Shown here: positions 24,787 through 34,390 of the stretch, one piece after another
How positions within the stretch are numbered: position 1 is the first letter of the stretch
Layout: each line of letters begins with the position of its first letter
Assembly (NCBI RefSeq): GCF_938017775.1
Contig: NZ_CALIIU010000067.1
Coordinates: forward strand, 1-64,000
Length of the DNA stretch: 64,000 bases
Source of the DNA: an uncultured Campylobacter sp.
GTDB taxonomy: Bacteria > Campylobacterota > Campylobacteria > Campylobacterales > Campylobacteraceae
Direction: 5' to 3'
Position numbers and translations under genes: made by a program
Notes under the pieces: generated by a model
The model's input: the letters and a program-made list of their open reading frames with translations, nothing else
What the model was told of the DNA's origin: nothing
Database searches by the model: none

Positions 24787-26508
24787 CTAGCCGTTTTGCA
24801 TTATCCCTTTTAGGCTGCGATACTCCTCGCATTCGCCCGTTAGCTTCGCGTCGGTGCCGATAGCGAGGATGCGGCCGTTTTTCATCACGGCGATATTATC
24901 GGCGCGCTCGATCGTGGATAGGCGGTGAGCGATTACAAAGACGATTTTGCTTTGTTTGATCTTTTCGATGACGTTTGAGATCTCCTTTTCGCTTGCGTTA
25001 TCCAGCGCCGAAGTCGCCTCGTCGAATATTAAAATTTGCGGGTCCTTATACAGCGCGCGCGCGATGGCGATACGCTGGCGCTGCCCGCCGCTAAGGTTTG
25101 CGCCGAACTCGCTAAGCACGGTGTAAATTCCATCCTTCATCGAGCTTACGAACTCATAGGCGTTGGCGAGCTTGAGCGCCTCTATGACGCGCTGCTCGTT
25201 AAATTCCGCGCCGTAGCTTACGTTTTGCGCGATCGTATCGTTGAAGATATAGACGCGCTGGCTTACGAGGCCGATATTTTCGCGCAGGCTAGGGATGCTA
25301 AACTCGCCGATCTCGTCGTTGCCGTTGAATAAAATTTTACCGCTGCTTGCGTCGTAAAAGCGCATCAGCAGGTTCACGACCGAGCTTTTACCGCCGCCGC
25401 TGTTTCCGACGAGCGCTAAAATTTCACCCTTTTTGACGCTGAAGCTTATATCTTTCAGCGCCGCCTTGTCGCCGTAGTTTAGCGACACGTCGCAAAAGCT
25501 CACCGAGCCGATCTCACCCATCTGCTTTCCGCCTCCTACGATCGTAGGCTCCAAGTCTATGAGCTCAAACGTCCGCTCGCTCGCCGCGATGGCGTCTTGC
25601 ATATTGTTGTAGAGCGAGGAGACCTTTTTTATCGGGGTGTAAACCATAAAAAGCGCCGTAAGGAAGCTAAAAAAGCTGCCGATACTCATCTGGCCCGCGA
25701 TGACCTCCTGCCCTCCGACGATGATCACCACGGCGATACCCACGGCGCCTAGCATCTCCATGATCGGGCTTACCAGGCACGCCGTTACGACTGCCTTTAA
25801 ATTTAGACCGAAAAATTTCTTGTTTTCGGCGTTAAATTTCTCCACTTCAAAGCTCTCGGCATTGCTTGCTTTGACGATTTCGATGTTGGAGTAAATTTGG
25901 CTGAGCGCCGAGGAGATATCGGAGGTTTTCTCTTGAGACTCGCGCGAAATTTTCTTCATCCGCTTTGCAAGGCGCGAAAGCGGATATATCGCGCACGGAA
26001 AGACCACGAGCGCGAAAAATGAGAGCTTTGGGCTCTGATAGATCACGACGCCCAAAAGCCCCAAGATCGTAATGATCTGCGTGAAAAAATCGGGGATCAT
26101 ATTCGAAACCACGACGCGGATGCGCTCGATGTCGTTGATCGTGCGACTGATGAGCTCGCCCGTACGGAAGCGGTTGAAAAAATCCACGTCCAGCCGCACG
26201 AGGCTTGCGACGAGTCTATCGCGGAAGCGGCGCACCGTGTCTTGACCGATGAAGGCGGTGAAGTAGTTTTGCATAAACGCGCCGCCGCTTTTCATCGCAA
26301 AAACCACGATGATCGCGATCGGAAGCGTGTAGAGATACGGTTCGTTTTTTTCGACGAAAATTTTATTTAAAACGGGCTCGACCAGCTTCGCGCTCGTAGC
26401 AGTCGCCACGCTTGTCATCACCATACCCAAAATCGCCAATGCAAACTGCGGCTTGTAATCCCTAAAATAGGGCTTAAAGCGCGATAGTAAAGTTTTAAAG
26501 CCGTTCAA
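24787..26508 (-). CDS. msbA: ABC exporter, lipid A flippase MsbA-like
   Basis: Half-size ABC exporter (573 residues) that would flip lipid A-core or another lipid across the inner membrane. Six membrane helices in the first 310 residues precede an ATPase domain with Walker A GNSGGGKSS, the signature LSGGQRQR and Walker B ILIFDEATSALD. Position beside cysS matches C. jejuni, where the gene is called msbA. Two TTG codons are possible; the second, at 26508, has AAAGGA six bases before it and is preferred over the one directly abutting the ribosome site. It is separated from cysS by a 1.1-kb repeat-rich gap, so probably has its own promoter. Confidence 0.88.
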   Translation of the reverse strand: MNGFKTLLSRFKPYFRDYKPQFALAILGMVMTSVATATSAKLVEPVLNKIFVEKNEPYLYTLPIAIIVVFAMKSGGAFMQNYFTAFIGQDTVRRFRDRLVASLVRLDVDFFNRFRTGELISRTINDIERIRVVVSNMIPDFFTQIITILGLLGVVIYQSPKLSFFALVVFPCAIYPLSRLAKRMKKISRESQEKTSDISSALSQIYSNIEIVKASNAESFEVEKFNAENKKFFGLNLKAVVTACLVSPIMEMLGAVGIAVVIIVGGQEVIAGQMSIGSFFSFLTALFMVYTPIKKVSSLYNNMQDAIAASERTFELIDLEPTIVGGGKQMGEIGSVSFCDVSLNYGDKAALKDISFSVKKGEILALVGNSGGGKSSVVNLLMRFYDASSGKILFNGNDEIGEFSIPSLRENIGLVSQRVYIFNDTIAQNVSYGAEFNEQRVIEALKLANAYEFVSSMKDGIYTVLSEFGANLSGGQRQRIAIARALYKDPQILIFDEATSALDNASEKEISNVIEKIKQSKIVFVIAHRLSTIERADNIAVMKNGRILAIGTDAKLTGECEEYRSLKGIMQNG

Positions 26509-26582
26509 ATACAATCCTTTTTTATAAAATTTTTAAAATTTAAAACCCAAAAATTTATGAAATTTCAAAATTCTTGAAATTC

Positions 26583-26639
26583 CAAAATTTATAATTCTAA
26601 AATTCCTAAAATTTCAAAATTTATAATTCTAAAATTCCT
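26583..26639. repeat. perfect 25-bp direct repeat with 32-bp period
   Basis: The 25 bases at 26583-26607 recur exactly at 26615-26639. Each copy contains AAAATTTATAATTCT and AAAATTCC, so the repeat is made of the same AAATT words as the rest of the spacers. The exact identity suggests a recent tandem duplication. Confidence 0.85.
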
Positions 26640-27109
26640 TAAATTTTAGAATTTCGGCCGCGAGGCAGCACAAATTTGCGCTACGACACGGGACTAATTT
26701 GCGCTACGCAAGCTCACTAAATCAACTCGCTCGCATGCGGCGACCGTGCGGGCGACGCCGAGATTTAGCTTTTTTGTTTGCCGCTTTTAAAGCGTTAAGC
26801 GCTTTAAAATGGCTTTTGCGCATCGCAGAGCGGTTTTTACATTGCCATTTTTAAAGCTCAAAGCGCCTTAAAAGCGAGCTAGTTTTTATTTATCGCGATC
26901 TTTCACGCTTTTGTACGCCCACGTTTTAAGCGGCAAATGCTTTGAGGCACCATAAAGCGCTACAAAGTGCCGTTATATATCGCGTGTATCGCGATTTCAC
27001 AACGGCGTGCCGCATTGCGCTTTCATGCTACCGCGCCTTAAAAAAATCGCGCTAAATTTACGCACGAGCGCTGTATTGCTATTTATGCACTGCACCCATT
27101 CGCATTACC

Positions 27110-27575
27110 ACATGCTGCCGATAAAAAATCGCGATCCGCCTTATGCCTTCGCCGCCACATCGCCATATCATTGTATCGCCGAATAAAAATTGCGCCGAAA
27201 TATGCATGACCGCCGCAGTGCTGCTTTCACTGCGCTACGGCACAACCCCGCATCGCCAATTGCCGATAAAAATCGCACTAAAATTTACGTACAGTCAGAC
27301 ACGTAGTACTACCGCTGCACCGCACTATATCGCACCGCCACATCGTCTATTACCAATAAAACACGGTAAATACGCGCAGACACCGTAGTGTTACTTCATT
27401 TTGCCGCGATATATCGCGCCGCCGTATCAGCTGCGCCGACGAATGAAAATAGCGATCCACCTTGCGCTTCTGTCGCCGTGTCACGCCACACATCGCTCTG
27501 GCACCGTATCACTAAATAAAATCACGCCGCTGTATCACAATACTGCAGATAAAAATCGCACTGAAATTTACGCGC
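27110..27575. repeat. degenerate interspersed repeat, unit around GATAAAAATCGC
   Basis: Related copies occur near 27116 (CCGATAAAAAATCGCGATCC), 27176 (CGCCGAATAAAAATTGCGCC), 27261 (GCCGATAAAAATCGCACTAA), 27429 (CGCCGACGAATGAAAATAGC) and 27543 (GCAGATAAAAATCGCACTGA), separated by 60-115 bases. Three end near AAATTTACG or AAATATGC. The copies at 27261 and 27543 are most alike. Confidence 0.55.
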
Positions 27576-27609
27576 GAATTAGCGTTCGGATTTGTACCCC
27601 ACATGGCAA

Positions 27610-27653
27610 AAATGTAAAATTTATCGCAAAATTTTGCGTTAAATTTTACATTT
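27610..27653 (-). terminator. 44-base near-perfect palindrome at the cysS stop, likely terminator
   Basis: The sequence is self-complementary over 42 of 44 bases. Outer arms of 14 bases (AAATGTAAAATTTA and its complement) enclose an inner CGCAAAATTTTGCG. One arm overlaps the cysS stop codon and five T follow on the minus strand, so it can act as a factor-independent terminator. The stem is unusually A+T-rich and built from AAATTT words. Confidence 0.6.
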
Positions 27654-29083
27654 TATTCCGTCGTGATCTCCCAAACGGTGCCGCCAGGCGTATCCATAAC
27701 TTCGATTTTCATATCCGCAAGGCGCGCCCTGATGGCATCCGCGCTCGCAAAGTCCTTTTCCGCTTTCGCCTGCGCGCGCTGTTTTATCAGCTCCTCGATC
27801 TGCGCTCTTTGCTGCTCGCTCACGCCAAAGCGAAAGTATTCGGTCTCATCCTCATATAAAATTCCGAGCGTCTGCTTTGCAAACTCCAAATTTGCAGCGA
27901 TTTGAGCCTTTAGCGCCTTGTCTTTTGGTGCGCGATCTAGCGCTTCGTTCGCGCTTGCTACAAAGCTATCAAGCACTGCAAGCGCGCCTGAGGTGTTGAG
28001 ATCGTCGCTTAAAAACTCCATCATCTCCGATCTAAATTTAGCCTCCGCAGCAGGCAGCTCGGACGTGGAATTTTGCCCCGCAGCGGGAGTTAAAACGTCA
28101 CGGACGCGCTTTTTAAGGCGGTAAATTTTATCGAGCCTCTTTTTGCTCGCAAGCAGATCGGTCACCGAATAATTAAAATTTGCCCTGTAATGCGAGCTTA
28201 AGAGATAAAATCTCAGCGCCTCGCCGGGTGCGATTTTTAGGGCGTCTTTTACAAAAAACGAGTTGCCTAGGCTCTTGCTCATCTTTTCGTTATTTACCTG
28301 CACGAAGCCGTTGTGAAGCCAGTATTTGCTTAGCGCTCTATGGCGGGCGCAGCGGCACTGCGCGGCTTCGTTTTCGTGATGTGGGAAGAGCAGATCGGCG
28401 CCGCCTGCGTGAATGTCGATGCAAAAATGCGGATCGCCGCTATCAAGGTGCGCTAAAATCATCGCGACGCACTCGCTGTGCCAGCCCGGGCGCCCTTTGC
28501 CAAACGGGCTATCGAACCAATTTTCGTCAAATTTCCACAGCACGAAGTCCTTCTCGTCGTGCTTAGCATCGTTTGAGGCGACGCGGGCAATGTTTTTGCC
28601 GGCGCCCTCTTTTTTGCCGCTAAGACTTAGATAATCCCCGTCCTTGCGTGTGTCGAAGTAGATGCCGTCTCCCGCGATCTCGTAGGCAAAGCCTTTTTGA
28701 AGAAGTGAAGATATAAGCTCGCAGATCGCGGCGATATTCTCGGTCGCCTTGGGCGAAATGCTCGCGTCCGCGACGTTTAGCGCGCTCATATCCTGCAAAT
28801 ATCTGCGGGTGTAAAGCTCCGTGATCTCCCCCAGACTCTTGCCTGTTTCCGCCATCTTTTTTAAAATTTTATCGTCGATGTCGGTGAAATTTCGCGCAAA
28901 TTTAACCTCATAGCCCTCCGCTTGTAGTACGCGGCGCAGCAGATCGAAGCTCACGGCGCTTTTTGCGTGCCCTAAATGCGCGTCGTCATAAACGGTCGGG
29001 CCGCAGGCGTAAATGCGCGCTACCCCCTCGCTAATGGGCTCAAACGGGAGCTTCTTTTTACTCAAACTATCATAAATTACCAT
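27653..29083 (-). CDS. cysS: cysteinyl-tRNA synthetase
   Basis: Class I synthetase that charges tRNA-Cys. The 476-residue protein has the cysteine-binding [17 protein letters not shown] (HLGH signature), zinc ligands including the HHENE segment, and KMSKS in [10 protein letters not shown]. The C-terminal helical domain is complete. It begins inside the last codons of murJ with a 14-base overlap and ends at a large palindrome. murJ-cysS-msbA matches C. jejuni apart from the spacer after cysS. Confidence 0.95.
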   Translation of the reverse strand: MVIYDSLSKKKLPFEPISEGVARIYACGPTVYDDAHLGHAKSAVSFDLLRRVLQAEGYEVKFARNFTDIDDKILKKMAETGKSLGEITELYTRRYLQDMSALNVADASISPKATENIAAICELISSLLQKGFAYEIAGDGIYFDTRKDGDYLSLSGKKEGAGKNIARVASNDAKHDEKDFVLWKFDENWFDSPFGKGRPGWHSECVAMILAHLDSGDPHFCIDIHAGGADLLFPHHENEAAQCRCARHRALSKYWLHNGFVQVNNEKMSKSLGNSFFVKDALKIAPGEALRFYLLSSHYRANFNYSVTDLLASKKRLDKIYRLKKRVRDVLTPAAGQNSTSELPAAEAKFRSEMMEFLSDDLNTSGALAVLDSFVASANEALDRAPKDKALKAQIAANLEFAKQTLGILYEDETEYFRFGVSEQQRAQIEELIKQRAQAKAEKDFASADAIRARLADMKIEVMDTPGGTVWEITTE

Positions 29084-30467
29084 AATACAAGCCTTTTAAA
29101 ATGTATAAAATCGCCGCTTCGCCCGCACAAAGCGCCGCGATCGCAATAATTTTTTTTGCGCGGATTATAGCCAAAAAGTTATTAAATCCAAAAAAATAGA
29201 GGTTAAAGCCGAGCAGAAACGCCCCCGTTATCGTGCTTGCAAACGCAAGCCCCACGGCTCCGAAGGGTTTAAAAAACAGCGCGCACAAAGCGACGTTTAT
29301 AAAGACGCACCAGATCGAAATTTTCGCGCTTAGCTTCTGCTTCATATTTGCATACAGCCAGTGCGAAAAAATCCTAGACAGCCCGAACGGCACGAGCCCC
29401 ACCATATATGCGCCAAGAACCGCGGCGCATTCGATGGAATTTTGGCGGGTAAATTCTCCGCGCTCAAACAGCAGCTGCGTGATCTCGTTTCGCAGCATCA
29501 CGCCGCCTATCGCAGAGAGCCCGAGCAGCGCCAAAAGGAAGTAAAATCCGCGCTCCACAAGCGCCATAGCCTGCGCGTCGTCGTGCGCTTTTACAAATTT
29601 GCTCATGCGCGGAAAGATCGCCGTGCTAAGCGCGATCGCAAAAAGCGCGAGCGGCAGCTGAAATATGCGGTTGGCGTAGTAAAGATAGCTGATGCTGCCG
29701 CTAGCAAGGAAGCTCGCAAAAAAGGTATCTATAAACGAGCTTAGCTGAAGCGCCGACGCACCGAGCACGCCTGCGAAAAAATTTTTATAAAAGCCCTGCG
29801 TCTGCGGTTTATCGCCCCGTGCAAGCCGCGCAAAGCCGCCCGCTAAGACGCGCAGCATACCGGTAAATTTCAGCGCATAAACGTGCACCGCAAGCTGTAA
29901 AAGCCCGCCCGCTACTACGCCAAAGCTAAGATAGAGTACCGCCGTAGCGCCGTCTTTGCCGCGAGCCAGCAGAAGCGCCGCTATCATCGCTAAATTTAAA
30001 AGCGCGGTCGAAAACGCCGTCGTAGCGAAGTGGTCGCGATACTGAAGCAGCGAGGCAAAGAGCGTAACGACGAAGATAAACGTGAGGTAGAAAAAATTTA
30101 TCCGCACATACGGCACTGCAAGACCGATTTGCTCGGCGCTAAATCCGTATGCTAAAACTTTAGTAAAAACGGGCGCGGCGAGCAGCACGAGCGCCGTCAA
30201 AAGCGCGATGAAAATGCTAAATTTAATAAGCACCGCTGCGGCGAAAATTCCTTTTTTGCGCGCGGCGGTAAAACTAGGCAAAAATGCCTGCGTAAAGGCT
30301 CCCTCGCCGAATAGTCTGCGAAAAAGATTGGGCAGTTTAAACGCTACGAAAAACAGATCGCTATAAATCCCCGCGCCCAAAACCGATGCGGTAAGCAGGT
30401 CGCGCACGAAACCCAAAACTCGCGAAACCAGCGTGCCTACGCTATTTGTAAAAAAGCCTCTGAGCAT
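29070..30467 (-). CDS. murJ: lipid II flippase MurJ (MviN)
   Basis: Polytopic membrane protein of 465 residues that moves lipid II across the inner membrane for cell wall synthesis. The opening [19 protein letters not shown], with the conserved arginines and GFVRD, is diagnostic of MurJ, followed by [13 protein letters not shown]. About 13-14 helices are predicted. GGAG lies four bases before the ATG. It is co-transcribed with cysS by overlap and divergent from the Mla operon. Confidence 0.93.
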   Translation of the reverse strand: MLRGFFTNSVGTLVSRVLGFVRDLLTASVLGAGIYSDLFFVAFKLPNLFRRLFGEGAFTQAFLPSFTAARKKGIFAAAVLIKFSIFIALLTALVLLAAPVFTKVLAYGFSAEQIGLAVPYVRINFFYLTFIFVVTLFASLLQYRDHFATTAFSTALLNLAMIAALLLARGKDGATAVLYLSFGVVAGGLLQLAVHVYALKFTGMLRVLAGGFARLARGDKPQTQGFYKNFFAGVLGASALQLSSFIDTFFASFLASGSISYLYYANRIFQLPLALFAIALSTAIFPRMSKFVKAHDDAQAMALVERGFYFLLALLGLSAIGGVMLRNEITQLLFERGEFTRQNSIECAAVLGAYMVGLVPFGLSRIFSHWLYANMKQKLSAKISIWCVFINVALCALFFKPFGAVGLAFASTITGAFLLGFNLYFFGFNNFLAIIRAKKIIAIAALCAGEAAILYILKGLYYGNL

Positions 30468-30509
30468 AAATCTCCATTAAATTTTATAAAATGCCAAGGT
30501 TGATTATAT

Positions 30510-30515
30510 TATAAT
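30510..30515 (+). promoter_or_regulatory. -10 box for the mla operon
   Basis: TATAAT lies 32 bases ahead of the mlaE TTG start, giving a leader of about 26 bases. No clear -35 is visible. It lies between the divergent murJ and mlaE genes. Confidence 0.55.
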
Positions 30516-30547
30516 TTCCCCTATTTTTTGATTTTGGAGAGAAATTT

Positions 30548-31651
30548 TTGCGGAATTTAGCCTTTTCGCTCGAAAGCTCGGGCGGGAAAAATACCTTATC
30601 GCTACGCGGGCAGTGGAACTACAAAAGCTCGCGCTCGCAGCTGCTTGCACTAAAAAAAGCGGTAAAAAATCTAAACGAGCTGGAGCTAAGCTTAAGCGAA
30701 ATTTCAAATTTAGACTATTTCATGGCGCTGATGATCAAAAACGCCCTTGCCGGCAAGCGGGTTAGCCTTGTGGAGGATAGCAGCAAAGCTGCCAAAATTT
30801 TAAGCTTTATGGATGATAAAACGATCGATTTTAGCTATGTACCCGAATCTCGTAGGCTAAATTTTTTAGCGCAGATCGGGCTTTATTGCCATCTTGGAAT
30901 TCTAGGCTTGCTAAGCCTTGCAAGCTTTTTGGGCGAGTTTTTCTCTAAACTCGCAGCTTTTATAATTCATCCGATGAAATTCCGCTTCAAAGAAACCGTA
31001 AATTTCATCAAAGATAGCGGCATAGACGCGCTTTTCATAGTCTCATTGACGGCATTTTTGATAGGTATCGTGCTTGCTTACATAGGCTCGGATATGCTTT
31101 CTAAATTTGGTGCCAGCATCTACATCATCGATATAATGGGTGCTTTGACGCTTCGTGAGGTAGCACCTCTAATCGCCGCTATTGTTATCGCAGGTCGCTC
31201 GGCTTCGAGCTTTACGGCGCAGATCGGTGTGATGAAGATCACCGAAGAGATAGATGCGATGAGGACGATGGGCTTTGATCCGTTTTATTTTCTTGCGATG
31301 CCGCGCATTATCGCGATGGTACTAATCATGCCGCTGGTCATTTTTATTGCAGATTCGGTAAGTATTTTTGCTCAGATGATAGTGTGTGACGCGTATTTAG
31401 ACATAGCCTTTAGCGATTATTTGGATAGATTTAAGGCTTCTGTAGAGCTTAGGCATTTTTTAGTAGGTATGATTAAAGCGCCGTTTTTTGGGGCATTTAT
31501 CGCTATCATCGGCTGCATGCGGGGTTTCGAAGTAAAAGGAAATACCCAAAGCATCGGCGAATACACCACGATCAGCGTCGTAAATGCGATATTTTGGGTT
31601 ATTGCGATCGACGCGGTATTTGCGGTTCTGTTTTCGGAAATCGGGCTATGA
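30548..31651 (+). CDS. mlaE: MlaE-type ABC permease with an N-terminal STAS-like domain
   Basis: Inner-membrane permease of the Mla-type phospholipid transporter (367 residues). Residues 1 to about 95 form a STAS-like domain (LSLRGQWNYKSS, LELSLSEISNLDYF), a fused MlaB, so a separate MlaB is not needed. The permease follows with five to six helices and the conserved APLIAAIVIAGRSASSFTAQIGVMKITEEIDAMRTMG-type EQ loop (quoted only in outline, around residues 212-248). The start is TTG at 30548 with GGAG upstream. Its stop overlaps the mlaF start as ATGA. The same fusion occurs in other epsilonproteobacteria. Confidence 0.9.
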   Translation: MRNLAFSLESSGGKNTLSLRGQWNYKSSRSQLLALKKAVKNLNELELSLSEISNLDYFMALMIKNALAGKRVSLVEDSSKAAKILSFMDDKTIDFSYVPESRRLNFLAQIGLYCHLGILGLLSLASFLGEFFSKLAAFIIHPMKFRFKETVNFIKDSGIDALFIVSLTAFLIGIVLAYIGSDMLSKFGASIYIIDIMGALTLREVAPLIAAIVIAGRSASSFTAQIGVMKITEEIDAMRTMGFDPFYFLAMPRIIAMVLIMPLVIFIADSVSIFAQMIVCDAYLDIAFSDYLDRFKASVELRHFLVGMIKAPFFGAFIAIIGCMRGFEVKGNTQSIGEYTTISVVNAIFWVIAIDAVFAVLFSEIGL

Positions 31652-32418
31652 GCGAGCAAGTACAATCCAGCGAAAGCGCTAACATTATAGTCGCACGCGA
31701 CGTTACTACCGCGTACGGATCGCGCGTTATGCACGATTGCGTGAGCTTTAGCGTCAAAAAGGGCGAAATTTACGGCTTTTTAGGCGGCAGCGGCAGCGGC
31801 AAAACGACGTTAATGAAAACTCTCATATTTTTAAAACGCCCGCAAAGCGGCGAGATTAAAATTTTCGGGCGCGATATTTGGCGCGCGAGCGAGGCGGAGC
31901 AAAACGAGATCCGCCTAAAATGCGGCGTGATGTTTCAGTTCGGCGCGCTTTACAGCTCGATGAGCGTGCTTGAAAACGTAGGCGTTCTGCTGCGCGAATA
32001 CTCTAAATTTAGCGAGCGCGAGATAGATGAGCTATCGATGTTTTGGATCCAGAAGGTGGGGCTTAAAAAAGAGGCCGCCGCGCTTAGGCCAAACGAGCTT
32101 AGCGGCGGTATGAAAAAGCGCGTGGCGCTGGCTCGCGCGCTTGCTCTAAGTCCTGAAATTTTATTTTTGGACGAGCCAAACTCGGGGCTTGATCCGCTCA
32201 GCGCCAGAGCCCTTGATAGGCTTGTTTGCGAGCTTAGAGACAGCCTCGGCGTCACGGTCGTGATGGTGACGCACGACGTGGATAGTATCTTTGACATTTT
32301 GGATCGGTTTTTGATCGTGGATAATCAGAAAATCGCTTTTGAAGGAAATATCGAGGAGATTTCAAGCCTAGAGAATAACCCGCTCGAAGAGCTATTTAAG
32401 ATGCGACAAAGAGATTAA
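31648..32418 (+). CDS. mlaF: MlaF-type ABC ATPase
   Basis: ATPase subunit (256 residues) powering the Mla-type phospholipid transporter with MlaE and MlaD. Walker A is GGSGSGKTT, the signature LSGGMKKRVALARAL (the LSGGM form typical of MlaF), Walker B EILFLDEPNSGLDP, and the H-loop histidine is in VTHDVDS. The frame extends upstream inside mlaE, but the ATG at 31648 forms the ATGA overlap with the mlaE stop and is preferred. It is followed by a 476-bp AAATTT-rich gap before mlaD. Confidence 0.93.
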   Translation: MSEQVQSSESANIIVARDVTTAYGSRVMHDCVSFSVKKGEIYGFLGGSGSGKTTLMKTLIFLKRPQSGEIKIFGRDIWRASEAEQNEIRLKCGVMFQFGALYSSMSVLENVGVLLREYSKFSEREIDELSMFWIQKVGLKKEAAALRPNELSGGMKKRVALARALALSPEILFLDEPNSGLDPLSARALDRLVCELRDSLGVTVVMVTHDVDSIFDILDRFLIVDNQKIAFEGNIEEISSLENNPLEELFKMRQRD

Positions 32419-32894
32419 ACTTCGGAATTTACCGAGCCGAAATATGCATCGCGGCGGGTAAAATTTAGATAGGTAGGAGCTGAAATTTTAAAATAGCAGC
32501 GGAAGAATTTTAAATTTTAAACCTAGCGAGGAATTCCCGGCTCCGCAGGGCTTAAATTTTAAAATTTAGACCTTAGTGGCTCAATCGAAATTTTAAAATT
32601 TAAGCAGGTCGCATTTAAGGGCGCATTTATTGGATAGTGCATTAAATTTTAAAAATTTAAACGAGCAAGCGGCGCTAAATTTAAACCGGAGCGGCAAAAT
32701 TTTACGCTAAAATACGGCGCGGCGATATTTTGAAATTTCAAAATGCACGCTAAGCTTTAAAATTTAAACTCAGATGATTCTGCAAATTTTGCGACTATTT
32801 GAGAAAGTGCTAAGTTTTAAAATTTAAGCCCAAATGGCTATTTTAAGGCATATCGCAGGGCTTAAATTTTACGCTCTGAAATTAGGAGAAAAGA
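32419..32894. other. AAATTT array inside the mla operon
   Basis: 476 bp between mlaF and mlaD, which usually abut. No coding frame. It contains about 20 AAATTT words, many as AAATTTTAAAATTT doubles, spaced 15-40 bases apart by unrelated G+C-rich linkers. No promoter stands out, so the operon may be read through it. One of the clearest word arrays in the window. Confidence 0.7.
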
Positions 32895-33824
32895 TTGGAA
32901 AATAGAACTTCATACACGATAGTAGGCGCATTTGTTATGATCTGCGTCGCGGCTCTTACGGCATTTATGTGGTGGATGCTTACAAAGACTGATCGCAGCG
33001 AAAGCTACCGCTCCTACTATATCCACACAAAAGAGCTTCCCGTAGGCATTAAGGAGAATTCCGAAGTTAAATTTATCGGCGTAAATGCGGGCATCATCAA
33101 AAGCATCGACTTTGCCGATATCGAAAATGCGATTATTGAGATTGAAATTTCGGTAAAAAGCAAGCTACCGATCTCGCAAGATAGCGTCGCTAAGGTAGAA
33201 TCTCAAGGCATCAGCGGAATCGCGTTTATAAATATCACGAAAGGAAGCGGCAAGCTTTTTCCGCCGAATGATAAAAAGCCGATAATTGCGCTGGACAAAA
33301 CACTTCTTGACAAAATCGGCTCTAAAGCTGAAGTCATCACCGATAGCGTAAGTGAGATGATCTTTAAGATTAATGGGCTACTGTCTAAGCAAAATACCGA
33401 TAAAGTGGATAGAATCCTATCTTCGATGGATAAATTTAGCGCCGAGCTAAGCGATGAGAAAAAATTCCAAAGCCTAGACGCGCTGCTTGCTAACGTAAAT
33501 ACTCTCATAGCAAATTTAAACGAGCGCGAGAAGGAGCTAGACGCGCTGCTAGATAATCTAAATGCTTTTGCCGTGAGTGCTGCCAATCTATCGAATTCAC
33601 TGGATAAAACCGCAGGCATCATCACTAAGCGTATCGATCGCGGCGAGTACAATCTAAAAGCGATCTTGGATCCTACGCTTGAGGAGGCAAAAAACACTCT
33701 TGGCGAGCTAAAAAAATCGCTTAGAGAATTCCAAGGCGCGATGTTTAGGCTAGAGGACAATCCTTACGATTTCTTTTTTAAAGACACTTCTAAAGGCGCG
33801 GATCGCGACGATAAAAAGGAATAA
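32895..33824 (+). CDS. mlaD: MCE-domain protein MlaD
   Basis: Periplasmic, membrane-anchored lipid-binding subunit (309 residues) of the Mla transporter. One N-terminal helix (about residues 7-27) precedes a single MCE domain (LPVGIKENSEVKFIGVNAG, then VESQGISGIAFINI). A long helical, coiled-coil region full of leucines and NLN motifs follows, characteristic of the longer epsilonproteobacterial MlaD type. The start is TTG at 32895, with AGGAG six bases before it. It ends 2 bases before the lipoprotein gene. Confidence 0.92.
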   Translation: MENRTSYTIVGAFVMICVAALTAFMWWMLTKTDRSESYRSYYIHTKELPVGIKENSEVKFIGVNAGIIKSIDFADIENAIIEIEISVKSKLPISQDSVAKVESQGISGIAFINITKGSGKLFPPNDKKPIIALDKTLLDKIGSKAEVITDSVSEMIFKINGLLSKQNTDKVDRILSSMDKFSAELSDEKKFQSLDALLANVNTLIANLNEREKELDALLDNLNAFAVSAANLSNSLDKTAGIITKRIDRGEYNLKAILDPTLEEAKNTLGELKKSLREFQGAMFRLEDNPYDFFFKDTSKGADRDDKKE

Positions 33825-33826
33825 AG

Positions 33827-34390
33827 ATGAAAAATTTTATAAAGTTTACGCTTGCTGCGACGCTGGCGGCGATATTTTTAGGCGGCTGCTTAGCTAAGCA
33901 GGCTAAGCCATACACCTACTACGAGCTGCGTTATGATCAAAAGCGCTGCGTAAATCTTAGCGGTGCGCGCAAAAATATCTTTATCGACACTATCACGGCG
34001 ACAGATCTCGTCGATAGGCGGGATATTTTAATAGTAGATTTTAGAAACCGAACGCGGTTCGCAAGCGACGCCAAATTTATCACGATGCCTAGCGAGATGG
34101 TATATAAGGCACTGCTTGATGCGGCATTTTCCACCTGCTCGCTAAATCCGATATTTGTGCCAAAAGAGCGGGATTTGCGCCTAAAAACCAGTATCGTAGC
34201 GCTTCAGGTCAATAACGATCAAGCAACCGTCACGATGGGGTATGAAATTTTGAATTCTTTAGAAAGCATAAAATCAGGCATCGTCACTAAGCGCGTTTTT
34301 GTGCCTGATCCTAGCTCGCAAAGCATTTATAATGCTCTAAATCTAGCGCTTAATGAGAGCATAAACGAAATTTTAAAGGCTCTTAGATGA
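33827..34390 (+). CDS. ABC-type transport auxiliary lipoprotein (PqiC/MlaD partner type)
   Basis: Outer-membrane-directed lipoprotein of 187 residues. Its signal peptide ends in the lipobox LGGC (lipidated Cys at about residue 22). The mature part (TYYELRYD, then IFIDTITATDLVDRRDILI) resembles the PqiC/ABC auxiliary lipoprotein family that pairs with MCE transporters. It probably completes a path across the periplasm. The gene is the last of the mla set and overlaps ruvA as ATGA, which links transport to an unrelated DNA repair gene. Confidence 0.85.
   Translation: MKNFIKFTLAATLAAIFLGGCLAKQAKPYTYYELRYDQKRCVNLSGARKNIFIDTITATDLVDRRDILIVDFRNRTRFASDAKFITMPSEMVYKALLDAAFSTCSLNPIFVPKERDLRLKTSIVALQVNNDQATVTMGYEILNSLESIKSGIVTKRVFVPDPSSQSIYNALNLALNESINEILKALR

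Larger units (their letters stand above)
26509..27652. other. 1.1-kb gene-free, repeat-rich region between msbA and cysS
   Basis: No credible gene; plus-strand frames at 27143-27388 and 27401-27859 are His/Pro/Arg-rich shadows without ribosome sites. The left part holds a perfect 25-bp direct repeat, the middle contains GCGCTTTAAA-like words, and 27110-27575 holds at least five degenerate copies of a CCGATAAAAATCGC-like unit. In C. jejuni cysS and msbA are adjacent, so this block is an expansion or a gene loss. Confidence 0.65.

Noticed and set aside
27110..27575. CRISPR array
   Set aside because: Repeat units are degenerate and unequally spaced, and no cas genes are present.
27143..27859. 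Plus-strand His/Pro/Arg-rich frames before cysS
   Set aside because: No ribosome site; they arise from repeats and antisense cysS.
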